From positions 1,550,001 to 1,614,000 of the forward strand of contig NZ_CP075524.1 in assembly GCF_025808395.1 (NCBI RefSeq): a stretch of 64,000 bases of DNA. The letters are read 5' to 3'. The notes beneath the pieces are model-generated. The model had not been told where the DNA came from. It worked only from the letters and a program-made list of their open reading frames with translations, and ran no database searches. Origin of the DNA: Microcella sp. (GTDB lineage Bacteria; Actinomycetota; Actinomycetes; Actinomycetales; Microbacteriaceae). Every line of letters begins with the position of its first letter. The stretch's first letter is position 1. Shown here piece after piece: positions 54,954 through 64,000 of this stretch. Made by a program: the position numbers and the translations under genes.

Positions 54954-56642
54954 TCAGTTGTTCGAGAGGTTATCGCCACAGTTGAAGATCGCGGCAGCCA
55001 ATGTGTCTTGCGCGGTCTTGGCCGACTCGGGAATGCCGTCGCGCACCGAGTAGAACGCGAAGGTCAGCGGGGTGCCGTCGGCCGCACGAATGACACCCGA
55101 GAGCGAATAGGCCGACCTCAGCCAGCCGGTCTTCGCGATGACGTTGCCTCGGGCGACGGCGTTCGACCCGGTGAAGCGGCTCGCGAGGGTGCCGCTCTGC
55201 CCGGCGACCGGAAGAGCATCCATGATGTAGCCCAGGTTGCGCTCGCGCGTGTTGATCACGGCGAAGAGCTGGGCCATGTATCGCGCAGGAACGGCGTTGT
55301 CGGTCGCGAGGCCCGAGCCGTCTTTGATGACGAGGCCCGCGGTCGAGACGCCGTAGGTGTTGAGCGAGCCGGTGATGGCCTGCGTGAGCGACGAGGTCGA
55401 GCCGTCGAGGCCGATCACCCGCGAGGTCACTCGGGCCAGCATCTCGCCGAGCGTGTTGTCGCTGTTGGGCAGCATCTGGCCGATGAGCACCGACACCGGC
55501 TGCGACTGCACCTGCCCGAGCAGGGTTCCGCCGACCGCTGCGCCCGTGCTGATGGTCGGCACCCCTGCGGGGTTTCCGGCGTCGGCGAGCGCTTGCGCGA
55601 ACCACTGGCCGGCACGGGCGATCGGGTCGTTCGACCGAGCACTGGTCTGCGCACGCGGGTCGTTGCGATCACCGTCGACCATGAGGGCCGTGGCCGGTGC
55701 CTGGAACCCCGCCGAGATGCGGTCGCGGTTCCAGGTGTCGTGCCAGTTGTCTGCGGGGTTCCAGTAGGTCGAGTCGAGCACGAGGTTCGTGATGCCCGGC
55801 TCGTCTGGGTTGGCCGCTGCGTAGGCCGCCACGGTCTGCGCCGCGAGGTCTGCCAGCTTGGGGGCGCCCCGGTAGATGCTCTCTTGACCCGGCCCCACCC
55901 GGCTCAGCGTCGCGTCACCGCCGCCGATGAGCACGACCGTGCCGGGCGTCGAGCCTGCGACGACTCGAGTCGTCATGCGGTAGTCGGGGCCGAGCGTCGC
56001 GAGTGCCGCGGCCGCGGTGATGACCTTCAGCACGCTGCCCGTGCGCACGGCGGTGTCTGCCCGGCGATCCCAGAGCACTTCGCCGGTCGACGCGTTGACG
56101 ACCGAGCCGTAGAACTCGACGAGGCGCTCGTCGACGGCGAGCTGCGAGATCGAGCAGGTGCGCAGGCGGCTGGGGTCTGCCATCGCCGTCGGCATCGGGC
56201 GAGGGTCGGGTTCTGCCGTCTCGATGATCGTCGGCACCGGCACCGGCGTCGCCTGGGCCGAGCCCACCGCGATTCCCGCGAAGACGGCTGCTGAGCCGAG
56301 CAGCAGGAAGGCCACCGAGAGCGCTGTCGTCAGCACTGCTCTCGGGTGCTGGCGCACGAAGGCGCCGATGCCCTTCTTGGCGGCCGGGGCTTCTGCGTCG
56401 GGTGCGGCTGCCGTGTCGCCGAGCGGGGCAGTCGCGCCGAGCACCTCGGTGGGTGCCGCGCCCAGCGCCTCGGTGGGTGCCGCACCCATGAGCTGCGTCG
56501 GGGCGGCGCCCATCAGCTGCGTCGGAACCTCGCTCGCAGGGGAATCGTCGGGCGTCGGCGTGCTCTGAGGAGAACGGCGTCGAGCTGCTGCCTCAGCTTC
56601 GCGCGCGGCGCGACGGCTCAGCGGCTGCTCCGGATCGATCAT
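54954..56642 (-). CDS. dacB: D-alanyl-D-alanine carboxypeptidase/endopeptidase (PBP4, S13 family)
   Basis: Trims peptidoglycan side chains outside the membrane. 562 residues: a cytoplasmic tail with four 8-residue repeats of P-T-(Q/E)-x-x-G-A-A type starting at residues 40, 48, 56 and 64, one membrane helix (about 103-126), then the S13 catalytic domain with Ser203-V-L-Lys206, S-D-N in P-N-S-D-N-T-L, and the K-T-G-W triad. ATG 56642 is 6 nt after TATCAT. The repeated tail is unusual for this family. Confidence 0.92.
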   Translation of the reverse strand: MIDPEQPLSRRAAREAEAAARRRSPQSTPTPDDSPASEVPTQLMGAAPTQLMGAAPTEALGAAPTEVLGATAPLGDTAAAPDAEAPAAKKGIGAFVRQHPRAVLTTALSVAFLLLGSAAVFAGIAVGSAQATPVPVPTIIETAEPDPRPMPTAMADPSRLRTCSISQLAVDERLVEFYGSVVNASTGEVLWDRRADTAVRTGSVLKVITAAAALATLGPDYRMTTRVVAGSTPGTVVLIGGGDATLSRVGPGQESIYRGAPKLADLAAQTVAAYAAANPDEPGITNLVLDSTYWNPADNWHDTWNRDRISAGFQAPATALMVDGDRNDPRAQTSARSNDPIARAGQWFAQALADAGNPAGVPTISTGAAVGGTLLGQVQSQPVSVLIGQMLPNSDNTLGEMLARVTSRVIGLDGSTSSLTQAITGSLNTYGVSTAGLVIKDGSGLATDNAVPARYMAQLFAVINTRERNLGYIMDALPVAGQSGTLASRFTGSNAVARGNVIAKTGWLRSAYSLSGVIRAADGTPLTFAFYSVRDGIPESAKTAQDTLAAAIFNCGDNLSNN

Positions 56643-56648
56643 CCGGCC

Positions 56649-56654
56649 ATGATA
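56649..56654 (-). promoter_or_regulatory. -10 box TATCAT of dacB
   Basis: TATCAT, 6 nt before ATG 56642. Confidence 0.5.
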
Positions 56655-56671
56655 CCCAGCCGACCTGGTGG

Positions 56672-57649
56672 CTACTCGCCCGGATACCGCAGCCCGATGA
56701 TGCGGCGCACCTCGTCGAGCACGCCCATGATCGCGACCGACTCGTCGATCGGCAGCGCCGTCGGCGCGTGCCCGGCGACGCGACGTTCGAGCTCGAGGGC
56801 CTGGAAGTGCATGCCTCGTGTCGCGACCTCCTCATCGAAGGTCTCGAGCAGATTCCAGTCGCGGTCGTACCGCCTGATGGCAGTCGGCGTGTACCACACG
56901 CGGTCGATCTCGATGGCTCCCTCGGTGCCGATGACCACGGCTCGGTTCGAGCCCGCGGTGTCGAGAGCGCAGTGCAGCACGGCCTGGCGGCCGTCGTCGT
57001 AGCTGAAGATCATGGCTGTCTGACGATCGACTCCGGTCGGCGTCATCGCTGCGTGCGCCTGCACCCCGGTCGGCAGTCCGAGAATGTCGACCGCGAACGA
57101 CACCGGGTAGATGCCGAGGTCGAGCAGTGCTCCACCGCCGAGCGCCGGGTTCTGCAGTCGGTGCTCGGGATCAGTCGGCAGCGACTGCGTGTGGTCGGCG
57201 ATGACCGTGCGCACCTCGCCGAGGGCACCTTCGGCGACGAGCTGGCGCACCCGCACCATGTGCGGCAAGAATCGAGTCCACATCGCCTCCATCACCACGA
57301 CGCCCTGCGAGGCCGCACGTTCGGCGATGACCTGGGCGTCTGGCTGCGACAGCGTGAACGGCTTCTCGACGAGCACGTGCTTGCCCGCATCGATGGCGAG
57401 CAGTGCCGCCTCGAGGTGCATCGGGTGCGGAGTCGCGACATAGATGGCGTCGACGTCGGGGGCGGCGACCAGGTGCTCATAGCTGCCGTGCGCTGTGGCG
57501 ATGCCGAACTCGGCGGCGAACGCTGCTGCTGACTCCGACCGCCGTGACCCGACTGCGGTCATGGTGATGCCCGCATCGCGCAGGTCTCCGGCGAACGACC
57601 GCGCGATGTTGCCGGTCGCGAGAATTCCCCACCGCAGTGTCGACTGCAC
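56672..57649 (-). CDS. Gfo/Idh/MocA-family oxidoreductase
   Basis: NAD(P)-dependent dehydrogenase of unknown sugar or polyol substrate. About 325 residues: dinucleotide fold W-G-I-L-A-T-G-N-I-A near the start, the E-K-P-F-T motif with the catalytic-site Lys, and G-G-G-A-L-L-D-L-G-I-Y-P. GTG 57649 is chosen because AAGGAG lies 7 nt upstream; GTG 57655 has only 1 nt of spacing. Tail faces dacB. Confidence 0.9.
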   Translation of the reverse strand: MQSTLRWGILATGNIARSFAGDLRDAGITMTAVGSRRSESAAAFAAEFGIATAHGSYEHLVAAPDVDAIYVATPHPMHLEAALLAIDAGKHVLVEKPFTLSQPDAQVIAERAASQGVVVMEAMWTRFLPHMVRVRQLVAEGALGEVRTVIADHTQSLPTDPEHRLQNPALGGGALLDLGIYPVSFAVDILGLPTGVQAHAAMTPTGVDRQTAMIFSYDDGRQAVLHCALDTAGSNRAVVIGTEGAIEIDRVWYTPTAIRRYDRDWNLLETFDEEVATRGMHFQALELERRVAGHAPTALPIDESVAIMGVLDEVRRIIGLRYPGE

Positions 57650-57735
57650 GTTCACGCTCCTTCTGCGGGAGCCTCGGTGCTGCCCGACTGCGGCGAACCG
57701 CTGCCGTCAAGACTAGCCAGTCGAGTGCGCTCGCC

Positions 57736-58641
57736 TCAGCAGGTCGTCCAGCGGGCGGCGGCGCGGGTGAACGAGTACGGCTCGTTCGGGATGCCGCCGT
57801 GAGTCATGGCGAAGAGGATGCAGACTCCGCTCGTGCTGCCGGTGAAGGTCGGCTTGTAGAGCGACGTGCGGTGCCCAGACGAGTCCCACCACTTCTGCGC
57901 GACCGTCACGCCGGTGTTGTTGCTGCCACCGGCCAGGTTGCCGTCGCAGCCCACGCTCGGCACACCGTCGCTGCGCTGCGAGCCGATGTGACCCCACGCG
58001 CTCATCGGGTCTTCTGAGGGGTCTTCAGCCATCCAGAACAGGCGGTCTTCCATGCATGCGTCGTACCGGATGTTCGCGAACGGCACGGGAGGCAAGCAGT
58101 TCGCCACCCGAATCTCGTTGTAGCGCACGGCGAACGACTGCAGGTCGCTTGAAGTCGTGCCGGGGACGCCCAGCGCCGATGAGCGACTGGGAGCGCCCGG
58201 TGTCGAGCCCGTGATTGCGGCCGGACAGGAGGGTGCCGCGGGTTCTTGGACGTCTTTGACGACAGGCAAGGTGATGACGTCGTCTTGAGTACTGGTTGTT
58301 GTTGCCCCTGCTGAGCTGGTCGAGACTGAGGACGATCCATTATTGGCGCCAGAACCCGTACTCGATACGGAGGAATCGGCGTTGGCGTCGATCGCGCCTT
58401 CTGCCGACGCGCTGGCCTGCGCCTGTTCCTCGTTAGCTGACGGCGCCTCGGTAAAGACGAGACCCGTCGTGGGCGAAGGAGTAGGTTGAACTGCTGTCGC
58501 GCTCGTTTCAGCATGCGAACTGTCGGCGTGAGCGTTGACGGCAGCGACGACTTCTGCGCCCGCGTTCGGTGAACTCAAGAAAGGTAGTGCGACAAGCATG
58601 ACCGTGGTCAGTGCGGTGCCGAGATATACCGGGTGCTTCAC
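57736..58641 (-). CDS. Secreted CAP (SCP/PR1-like) domain protein
   Basis: 301 residues: signal peptide (about 1-29, cleavage near A-G-A), a Ser/Thr/Ala-rich linker (about 45-150), then a CAP-like domain with V-R-Y-N-E-I-R-V-A-N-C-L, W-G-H, and the signature W-W-D-S-S-G-H-R, ending in Cys. The several cysteines suggest disulfides. GTG 58641 follows GGGGAGA. The linker DNA drops to 55-63% GC. Function of bacterial CAP proteins is mostly unknown; cell-surface binding is plausible. Confidence 0.8.
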   Translation of the reverse strand: MKHPVYLGTALTTVMLVALPFLSSPNAGAEVVAAVNAHADSSHAETSATAVQPTPSPTTGLVFTEAPSANEEQAQASASAEGAIDANADSSVSSTGSGANNGSSSVSTSSAGATTTSTQDDVITLPVVKDVQEPAAPSCPAAITGSTPGAPSRSSALGVPGTTSSDLQSFAVRYNEIRVANCLPPVPFANIRYDACMEDRLFWMAEDPSEDPMSAWGHIGSQRSDGVPSVGCDGNLAGGSNNTGVTVAQKWWDSSGHRTSLYKPTFTGSTSGVCILFAMTHGGIPNEPYSFTRAAARWTTC

Positions 58642-58872
58642 GATGATCTCCCCCCAGAGATTCGTTGATAGCGGCCCCCCAGCCGCTGATAACACGGTAT
58701 GCCTCAGTGGTCGATGCGCCAAGTGGAGATGGTCGAAAAGCGAACGATTGTGCCGCGAAAGGGGGGCATAAACGCCCGTTCTGGAGCGAATCAGAGCCGA
58801 CTGCGGGCGTGACGCAGCGCGTCACGCTGGGCACGGCTCGCGCATAGAGCGAGTGAGGGGTACATGAAACAG
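58642..58872. other. Upstream region of the CAP gene
   Basis: Carries the leader of the CAP gene; a clear -10 is not evident. Longest reading frames here run into the tRNA and are not genes. Confidence 0.4.
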
Positions 58873-58945
58873 AGCCGACTAGGGGACTCGAACCCCTAAC
58901 CGCCCGATTACAAGTCGGGTGCGCTACCAGTTGCGCCAAGTCGGC
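58873..58945 (-). tRNA. tRNA-Thr (anticodon TGT)
   Basis: 73 nt. The acceptor stem GCCGACT pairs perfectly with AGTCGGC, the anticodon loop is CTTGTAA in a CCGA/TCGG stem, and the T arm is GGGGTTCGAACCCC. No CCA is encoded at the 3' end. The 3' end faces the CAP gene. Confidence 0.95.
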
Positions 58946-58947
58946 AT

Positions 58948-58961
58948 GGCCCCTGCGGGCC
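58948..58961 (-). terminator. Weak hairpin after the DsbA-like gene
   Basis: GGCCC-CTGC-GGGCC, 5-bp stem, between the DsbA-like stop and the tRNA. Confidence 0.35.
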
Positions 58962-58995
58962 GACGGGCTCAGGGCCCGGCATCAGCCTACCGCCG

Positions 58996-59913
58996 CTACG
59001 GCGTGGGGCTCGGAGTCGGTGACGGGCTCGGGTTGGTCGAGTACTCATCACCGGCGGCCTGCAGCACGAACTGCTGAAACTCGCCTGCCTCGAACGGGTA
59101 GCGATACTCGAACACCTGCCCGTTGACGAGCACCGTCGGGGTTCCGGCGATCGAGTCGATCTCGGCGCCGCGAATCGCGAGGGGCCCGTTCGTGGCGCGG
59201 TCGGTCGCCGCCTGCACCCACGACTTGAAGGTGCGGTCGATGATGCACTGCTCGATCTGCGGAGCGGTCGCCCCAGCCGAGCGCACCGTGGCGAGCAGCT
59301 CTGCATCGTCGGGGCCCACGGTGCCTTCTTCACGCTGGATGGAGAAGAGGGCTTCGTTGACGTCGAAGAAGGAGTCGGGGTTGTAGTTCGCGACGCAGGC
59401 GGCCGCGTTCGCCGATCGCAGCGAATACTGCGAACCGGCAGACCGGTTGATGAGGATGGCGATCGGCCGGTATTCGACCGTCGCCGCCCCCGACTCGACG
59501 AGCGTGCGGATGATGGGGCCGTTGACCTCTTCGAATTCGGCGCAGATCGGGCACAGGTAGTCGATGAAGATCTGGATGTCGACGACACCTGCCGGGTTGG
59601 GCTCTGACTCGACGGGCGTCGCCTCGGGGCTCAGCGCGGGTGTGGTGAAGGCGACGAGGCCTTCACCGATCTTGATGCCGTCGCTCGCCATGTTGCGAGG
59701 CCCGGGGCCGGCGGGGCGAACAGAGTTGACGAGCACGAGCGCGATGACGGCGATGATGGCGAGCGCGGCGAGCGCCACGCCGCCCTGCAGCAGCCAGCGG
59801 TTTCGACGCTCTCGCTTCTGCTGCTCTGCACGCAGTTGACGAGCCTTCTCGCGCGCCTCTGCGCGACGTTCATTCTTCGACAAGCGCGTGCTCGCCGACC
59901 CACTGTCGTTCAT
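58996..59913 (-). CDS. Membrane-anchored DsbA-like thioredoxin-fold protein
   Basis: Thiol oxidoreductase outside the membrane. 305 residues: charged cytoplasmic coil (10-38), one helix (40-62), a thioredoxin_4 domain with Cys121-P-I-Cys124 in D-Y-L-C-P-I-C-A-E-F and the cis-Pro loop G-T-P-T-V-L-V-N-G, and a Pro/Ser tail. ATG 59913; a longer ORF upstream is non-coding in character. It may oxidise the Cys-rich CAP protein nearby, which is inference from location only. Confidence 0.88.
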   Translation of the reverse strand: MNDSGSASTRLSKNERRAEAREKARQLRAEQQKRERRNRWLLQGGVALAALAIIAVIALVLVNSVRPAGPGPRNMASDGIKIGEGLVAFTTPALSPEATPVESEPNPAGVVDIQIFIDYLCPICAEFEEVNGPIIRTLVESGAATVEYRPIAILINRSAGSQYSLRSANAAACVANYNPDSFFDVNEALFSIQREEGTVGPDDAELLATVRSAGATAPQIEQCIIDRTFKSWVQAATDRATNGPLAIRGAEIDSIAGTPTVLVNGQVFEYRYPFEAGEFQQFVLQAAGDEYSTNPSPSPTPSPTP

Positions 59914-60117
59914 ACAACCCCGTTCAGATGGATGCCGCGGCTCCCCTGGCACAGACAAGGGCGCTCTCAGCGCCCCGCACGATAGTACGCGCTCGGCCTG
60001 TCTGACCGCCAAGCGAGCACCCCGAATGGGCGGTGTGCGTGAGAAGTGGCATACTGACTGCAGGTGCCCGATGGAGTGCGCCTTGCCTTTCGGCATCATC
60101 CATTCACTACGGATCGT

Positions 60118-60135
60118 CCGGCACGTACCTGCCGG
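60118..60135 (+). promoter_or_regulatory. Hairpin in the leader of the UgpC-type ATPase gene
   Basis: CCGGCA-CGTACC-TGCCGG, 6-bp stem, ending a few bases before the Shine-Dalgarno GAAGGAGAAG. A CATACT -10-like box near 60048 implies a leader of about 95 nt. Confidence 0.35.
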
Positions 60136-60152
60136 TGAAGGAGAAGATCACT

Positions 60153-61250
<1,098 letters not shown>

Positions 61251-61280
61251 TCGACTGATCACGACTGACGAAGGATCCGC

Positions 61281-61324
61281 CGACGGGGGCGGGGTGCGCC
61301 GAGCCGGCCGCCCCGCCCCCGTCG
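61281..61324 (+). terminator. Strong intrinsic terminator
   Basis: 14-bp perfect stem CGACGGGGGCGGGG / CCCCGCCCCCGTCG with a 16-nt loop, then CCCTTT; 30 bp after the ATPase stop. Confidence 0.8.
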
Positions 61325-61376
61325 CCCTTTCGCCCCGCCTGGCCCTCTCGGCCACCTGGTACAGGAGCCCCGTGCG

Positions 61377-62693
61377 ATGACAGCGTCACTCACCATCACC
61401 TCAGCCGTCACCGATGCGGCCCTGCTCGACCTGCCGTGGCACCTGCCGCTCGAGGTGTGGCCCGATGACGCCATCGCCTCGCTGCCGAAGGGCATCTCGC
61501 GCCACCTCGTGCGCTTCGTGCACATGGGCGACTTCGTCGTCGCCGTGAAAGAGACCACGGAGGAGATGGCGCGCCGTGAGTACGAGATGCTGCGCACGCT
61601 GCAGCGCCTCGACATTCCGTGCGTCGAGCCTGTCGCGGTGATCACCGGCCGTGTCGACGCCGACGATGAACCCCTCTTGCCCGTGCTCGTCACGCGGCAC
61701 TTGCGGTTCTCGCTGCCCTACCGCGCTCTCTACTCGCAGACGCTGCGCCCAGACACGGCGACCCGACTCGTCGACGCGCTCGCGCTGCTGCTCGTGAGGC
61801 TGCACATCATCGGCTTCTTCTGGGGTGATGTCTCGCTCTCGAACACCCTGTTCCGTCGCGACGCAGGTGCTTTCGCCGCCTACCTGGTCGACGCCGAGAC
61901 CGGTCAGCTCTACGAGGGCGGTCTCTCGAACGGGCAGCGCGAGAACGACCTCGAGATCGCGCGAGTGAACATCGCCGGCGAGCTTCTCGATCTCGAGGCC
62001 GGCGGGCGTCTCGACGAGAACGTCGACGCCATCGAGACGAGCAACGGCATCATCGAGTCGTACCGCTCGCTCTGGAAAGAGCTCACCGGCTGGGAGTCTT
62101 TCGACCGCTCAGAACGGTGGCGCATCAATCAGAGAGTCGAGCGCCTCAACGCGCTCGGCTTCGACATCGAAGAGCTCGCGATCACGACTGACGGCGCCAG
62201 CACCGAAGTGCGCATCAGGCCCAAGGTCGTCGATGCGGGCCACCACACTCGCCGCCTGCTGCGCCTGACCGGCATCGACGCGCAAGAGAATCAGGCCCGC
62301 CGCCTGCTCAACGACCTCGACGCCTACACGGCATCGACGTATCCCGACAAAGAGGTCGACGACGAGGTCGTCGCGCACGAGTGGCTCGTGCGCGTGTTCG
62401 AACCGGTGGTGCGCGCGATTCCGAAAGACCTGCGCGGCAAGCTCGAGACTCCTGAGATGTACCACCAGCTGCTCGAGCACCGCTGGTATCTCTCGCAGAA
62501 CGAGGGCAGGGCGATTCCGCTCGCTGAAGCATTGAGCTCGTACATCGACACGGTGCTGCGCCATCGACGCGACGAGGCGACGGTGATCACCCCGCCGACC
62601 GAGACCCTCTCGCTGCCGGCCCTGCTCACGAGCGAGATCGAGATCGTCGAGGGCGACGACGCCCCGACGGGCAGCTGGCGCGACAAGGTGTGA
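61377..62693 (+). CDS. DUF4032 protein with a kinase-like (Kdo/WaaP-type) N-terminal fold
   Basis: Actinobacterial protein of unknown role. 438 residues. The first half resembles a small kinase: V-V-A-V-K-E (Lys57), R-R-E-Y-E-M-L (Glu), F-F-W-G-D-V-S-L-S-N-T-L-F (catalytic Asp and Asn) and Y-L-V-D-A-E-T-G (metal Asp). The second half (DUF4032, about 215-400) is helical with W-R-I-N-Q-R-V-E-R-L-N-A-L-G-F-D and L-E-H-R-W-Y-L-S. Activity is plausible because the key residues are in place, but no substrate is known. ATG 61377. Confidence 0.85.
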   Translation: MTASLTITSAVTDAALLDLPWHLPLEVWPDDAIASLPKGISRHLVRFVHMGDFVVAVKETTEEMARREYEMLRTLQRLDIPCVEPVAVITGRVDADDEPLLPVLVTRHLRFSLPYRALYSQTLRPDTATRLVDALALLLVRLHIIGFFWGDVSLSNTLFRRDAGAFAAYLVDAETGQLYEGGLSNGQRENDLEIARVNIAGELLDLEAGGRLDENVDAIETSNGIIESYRSLWKELTGWESFDRSERWRINQRVERLNALGFDIEELAITTDGASTEVRIRPKVVDAGHHTRRLLRLTGIDAQENQARRLLNDLDAYTASTYPDKEVDDEVVAHEWLVRVFEPVVRAIPKDLRGKLETPEMYHQLLEHRWYLSQNEGRAIPLAEALSSYIDTVLRHRRDEATVITPPTETLSLPALLTSEIEIVEGDDAPTGSWRDKV

Positions 62694-62702
62694 CCCCGAG
62701 AG

Positions 62703-64000
62703 CTACAGGCCCTTCACCGCACTGAGCACCTTCGTGAGCGAGTCTTTCGCGTCGCCGAACAGCAGAGTGGTCTGCGGCTCGTAGAGCAGATCGTTCTCGA
62801 TGCCCGCGAAACCCGGCCGCATCGACCGCTTGAGAAACACCACTTGACGTGCCGCTGCGACATCGAGAATCGGCATGCCGTAGATGGGCGAGCCCGGCGA
62901 GGTCTTCGCGGCGGGGTTGACCACGTCGTTGGCGCCGACGACGAGGGCGACGTCTGCGTTCTTGAACTGCGGGTTCACCTCGTCCATCTCGCTCAGCACC
63001 TCGTAGGGCACATTCGCCTCGGCGAGCAGCACGTTCATGTGCCCTGGCATGCGCCCCGCCACCGGGTGAATGCCGAACACCACCTCGATGCCTTTGGCTT
63101 CGAGGGTGCTGGCGAGTTCGGCCATGGTGTGTTGGGCCTGCGCGACGGCGAGCCCGTAGCCGGGCACGACGATGACGCGCTGGGCGTAGCCGAGCAGAAT
63201 CGCCACGTCTTCTGCGCTCGAGCTGCGCACCGGGCGATCGCTCACCGCGGTCGATCCCGCCGTCGACCCGCCCTTGAACGCTCCGAACAGAATGCCGGTG
63301 ACGCTGCGGCCCATCGCCTTCGCCATCTCGTGGGTCAGAATCGAACCGGATGCTCCGACGAGGGTGCCCGCGACGAGCAAGAGCGTGTTGCTGAGCACGA
63401 GCCCCGAGGCGGCCACGGCGAGGCCGGTGCCGGCGTTGAGCAGCGAGATGACGATGGGCACGTCGGCGCCGCCGACCGGCAGCACGAGCAGCACGCCGAG
63501 CGCGAGACCGATGACGAGCCCGGCGACGGCCGCGGCGCCCCTGGCATCAGCGAGACCGGCGTTGGCGAGCACCGCGTCGTCGAGCACGATGATCGTCGCG
63601 GCCGCCAGCCCCGCGATGAGCAGGGCGATGATGACGATGGCGTGACCGCCGAAGATGATGGGCCGAGTCGGCATGAGCTCTTGCAACTTCAAGAAGGTGA
63701 CGACCGAGCCCGAGAAGGCGATGCCGCCCACGAGCACCGTGAAGGCCACCGCGATGTAGGCGCCGACAGTGGTGCTGTGCTCGAGCTCGAGCAGTGCGAC
63801 GAGACCTGCGGCACCGCCACCCACGCCGTTGAAGAGGGCGACGAGCTGGGGCATCTGGGTCATCTTCACCAGGCGTGAGGCCGGCACGGCGATGATCGTG
63901 CCGACCGCGATGACTGCGAGAATCCACGCGAGGTTGTCGAGCTCGGTCGACAAGAACACGACGACCATGGCCAGCAGGGCTCCGAAGGCACCGATGAGGT
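62703..64000 (-). CDS. pntB: NAD(P) transhydrogenase subunit beta (5' end cut by right edge)
   Basis: Proton-pumping transhydrogenase subunit that exchanges hydride between NADH and NADP. The frame is open to the window edge: residues before ATG 63968 (L-I-G-A-F-G-A-L-L-A) continue the family's first helix, so that ATG is internal and the start lies outside. Visible are about eight helices, M-T-Q-M-P-Q-L-V-A-L-F-N-G-V-G-G-G, and the NADP domain with V-P-G-Y-G-L-A-V-A-Q-A-Q, G-I-H-P-V-A-G-R-M-P-G-H-M and V-G-A-N-D-V-V-N-P-A. Confidence 0.95.
   Translation of the reverse strand, partial: LIGAFGALLAMVVVFLSTELDNLAWILAVIAVGTIIAVPASRLVKMTQMPQLVALFNGVGGGAAGLVALLELEHSTTVGAYIAVAFTVLVGGIAFSGSVVTFLKLQELMPTRPIIFGGHAIVIIALLIAGLAAATIIVLDDAVLANAGLADARGAAAVAGLVIGLALGVLLVLPVGGADVPIVISLLNAGTGLAVAASGLVLSNTLLLVAGTLVGASGSILTHEMAKAMGRSVTGILFGAFKGGSTAGSTAVSDRPVRSSSAEDVAILLGYAQRVIVVPGYGLAVAQAQHTMAELASTLEAKGIEVVFGIHPVAGRMPGHMNVLLAEANVPYEVLSEMDEVNPQFKNADVALVVGANDVVNPAAKTSPGSPIYGMPILDVAAARQVVFLKRSMRPGFAGIENDLLYEPQTTLLFGDAKDSLTKVLSAVKGL

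Noticed and set aside
58508..58939. A 143-residue frame starting M-A-Q-L-V-A-H-P-T-C-N-R
   Set aside because: It begins inside tRNA-Thr; this start is the typical translation of a tRNA gene and is not a protein.
57700..58945. An attachment-site duplication of tRNA-Thr
   Set aside because: No second copy of the tRNA 3' end was found near the CAP gene, and there is no integrase, so an integrated island is not shown.

Overview
The window is about 70% GC, densely packed, and has a strong G/C third-position bias. Gene content and order point to an actinobacterium, most likely of the family Microbacteriaceae. Evidence includes an acyl-CoA carboxylase with an epsilon subunit, DUF4032 and actinobacterial sdhCDAB genes, an FMN riboswitch in front of ribD-ribE-ribBA-ribH, and many genes with a TAGGCT-like -10 box only 6-8 nt before the start codon (leaderless transcripts). 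No rRNA, CRISPR array, prophage or insertion sequence was found. There is one tRNA gene, tRNA-Thr(TGT).

Layout. 1-5936: 5' part of birA, then a nucleoside hydrolase operon with an ECF importer (S, T, two ATPases) and a DMT-family permease. 6024-7915: acyl-CoA carboxylase beta and epsilon subunits, followed by an AT-richer noncoding island. 8262-12602: a translationally coupled response regulator, histidine kinase and degenerate kinase partner, and an RNA m5U methyltransferase. 12723-16680: maf, the biotin-carrying carboxylase alpha subunit, and an LpdA-type quinone reductase. 16761-31405: a nucleoside salvage supercluster (purine nucleoside phosphorylase, phosphomutase, adenosine deaminase with PTS IIA/IIB-like genes, a second nucleoside hydrolase, and a BMP/ABC nucleoside importer operon ending in cdd and deoA). 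31640-34034: mannose-1-phosphate guanylyltransferase and a GT4 glycosyltransferase, divergent. 34159-37618: succinate dehydrogenase. 37691-42020: YihY, exonuclease III, TrpS, GNAT and HAD genes. 42054-43120: a DUF559/AbiEi-like gene bracketed by two matching 77-bp paired-arm elements. 43152-48431: glpK and the FMN-riboswitch riboflavin operon. 48442-54342: an MFS transporter, an ABC-2 exporter and an ABC half-transporter. 54346-64000: nicotinamidase, DacB, a Gfo/Idh/MocA oxidoreductase, a CAP-domain secreted protein, tRNA-Thr, a DsbA-like protein, a UgpC/MsmX-type ATPase, DUF4032, and pntB running off the right edge.

How the genes work together. Two importers feed nucleosides to two hydrolases, two phosphorylases, two deaminases and a phosphomutase, so nucleosides probably serve as carbon and nitrogen sources as well as salvage substrates. 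The split acyl-CoA carboxylase genes share an upstream motif and so are probably co-regulated. From memory, the order birA-accD-accE-maf-accA-lpdA-deoD-pmmB-add-deoA-cdd-sdhCDAB parallels Mycobacterium tuberculosis Rv3279c to Rv3319, so the backbone is ancestral and the importers, the two-component genes and the PTS pair look like lineage insertions.

The most promising undescribed object is the DUF559 gene with its paired 77-bp elements. The shared carboxylase motif and the PTS IIA/IIB pair without a IIC are next.
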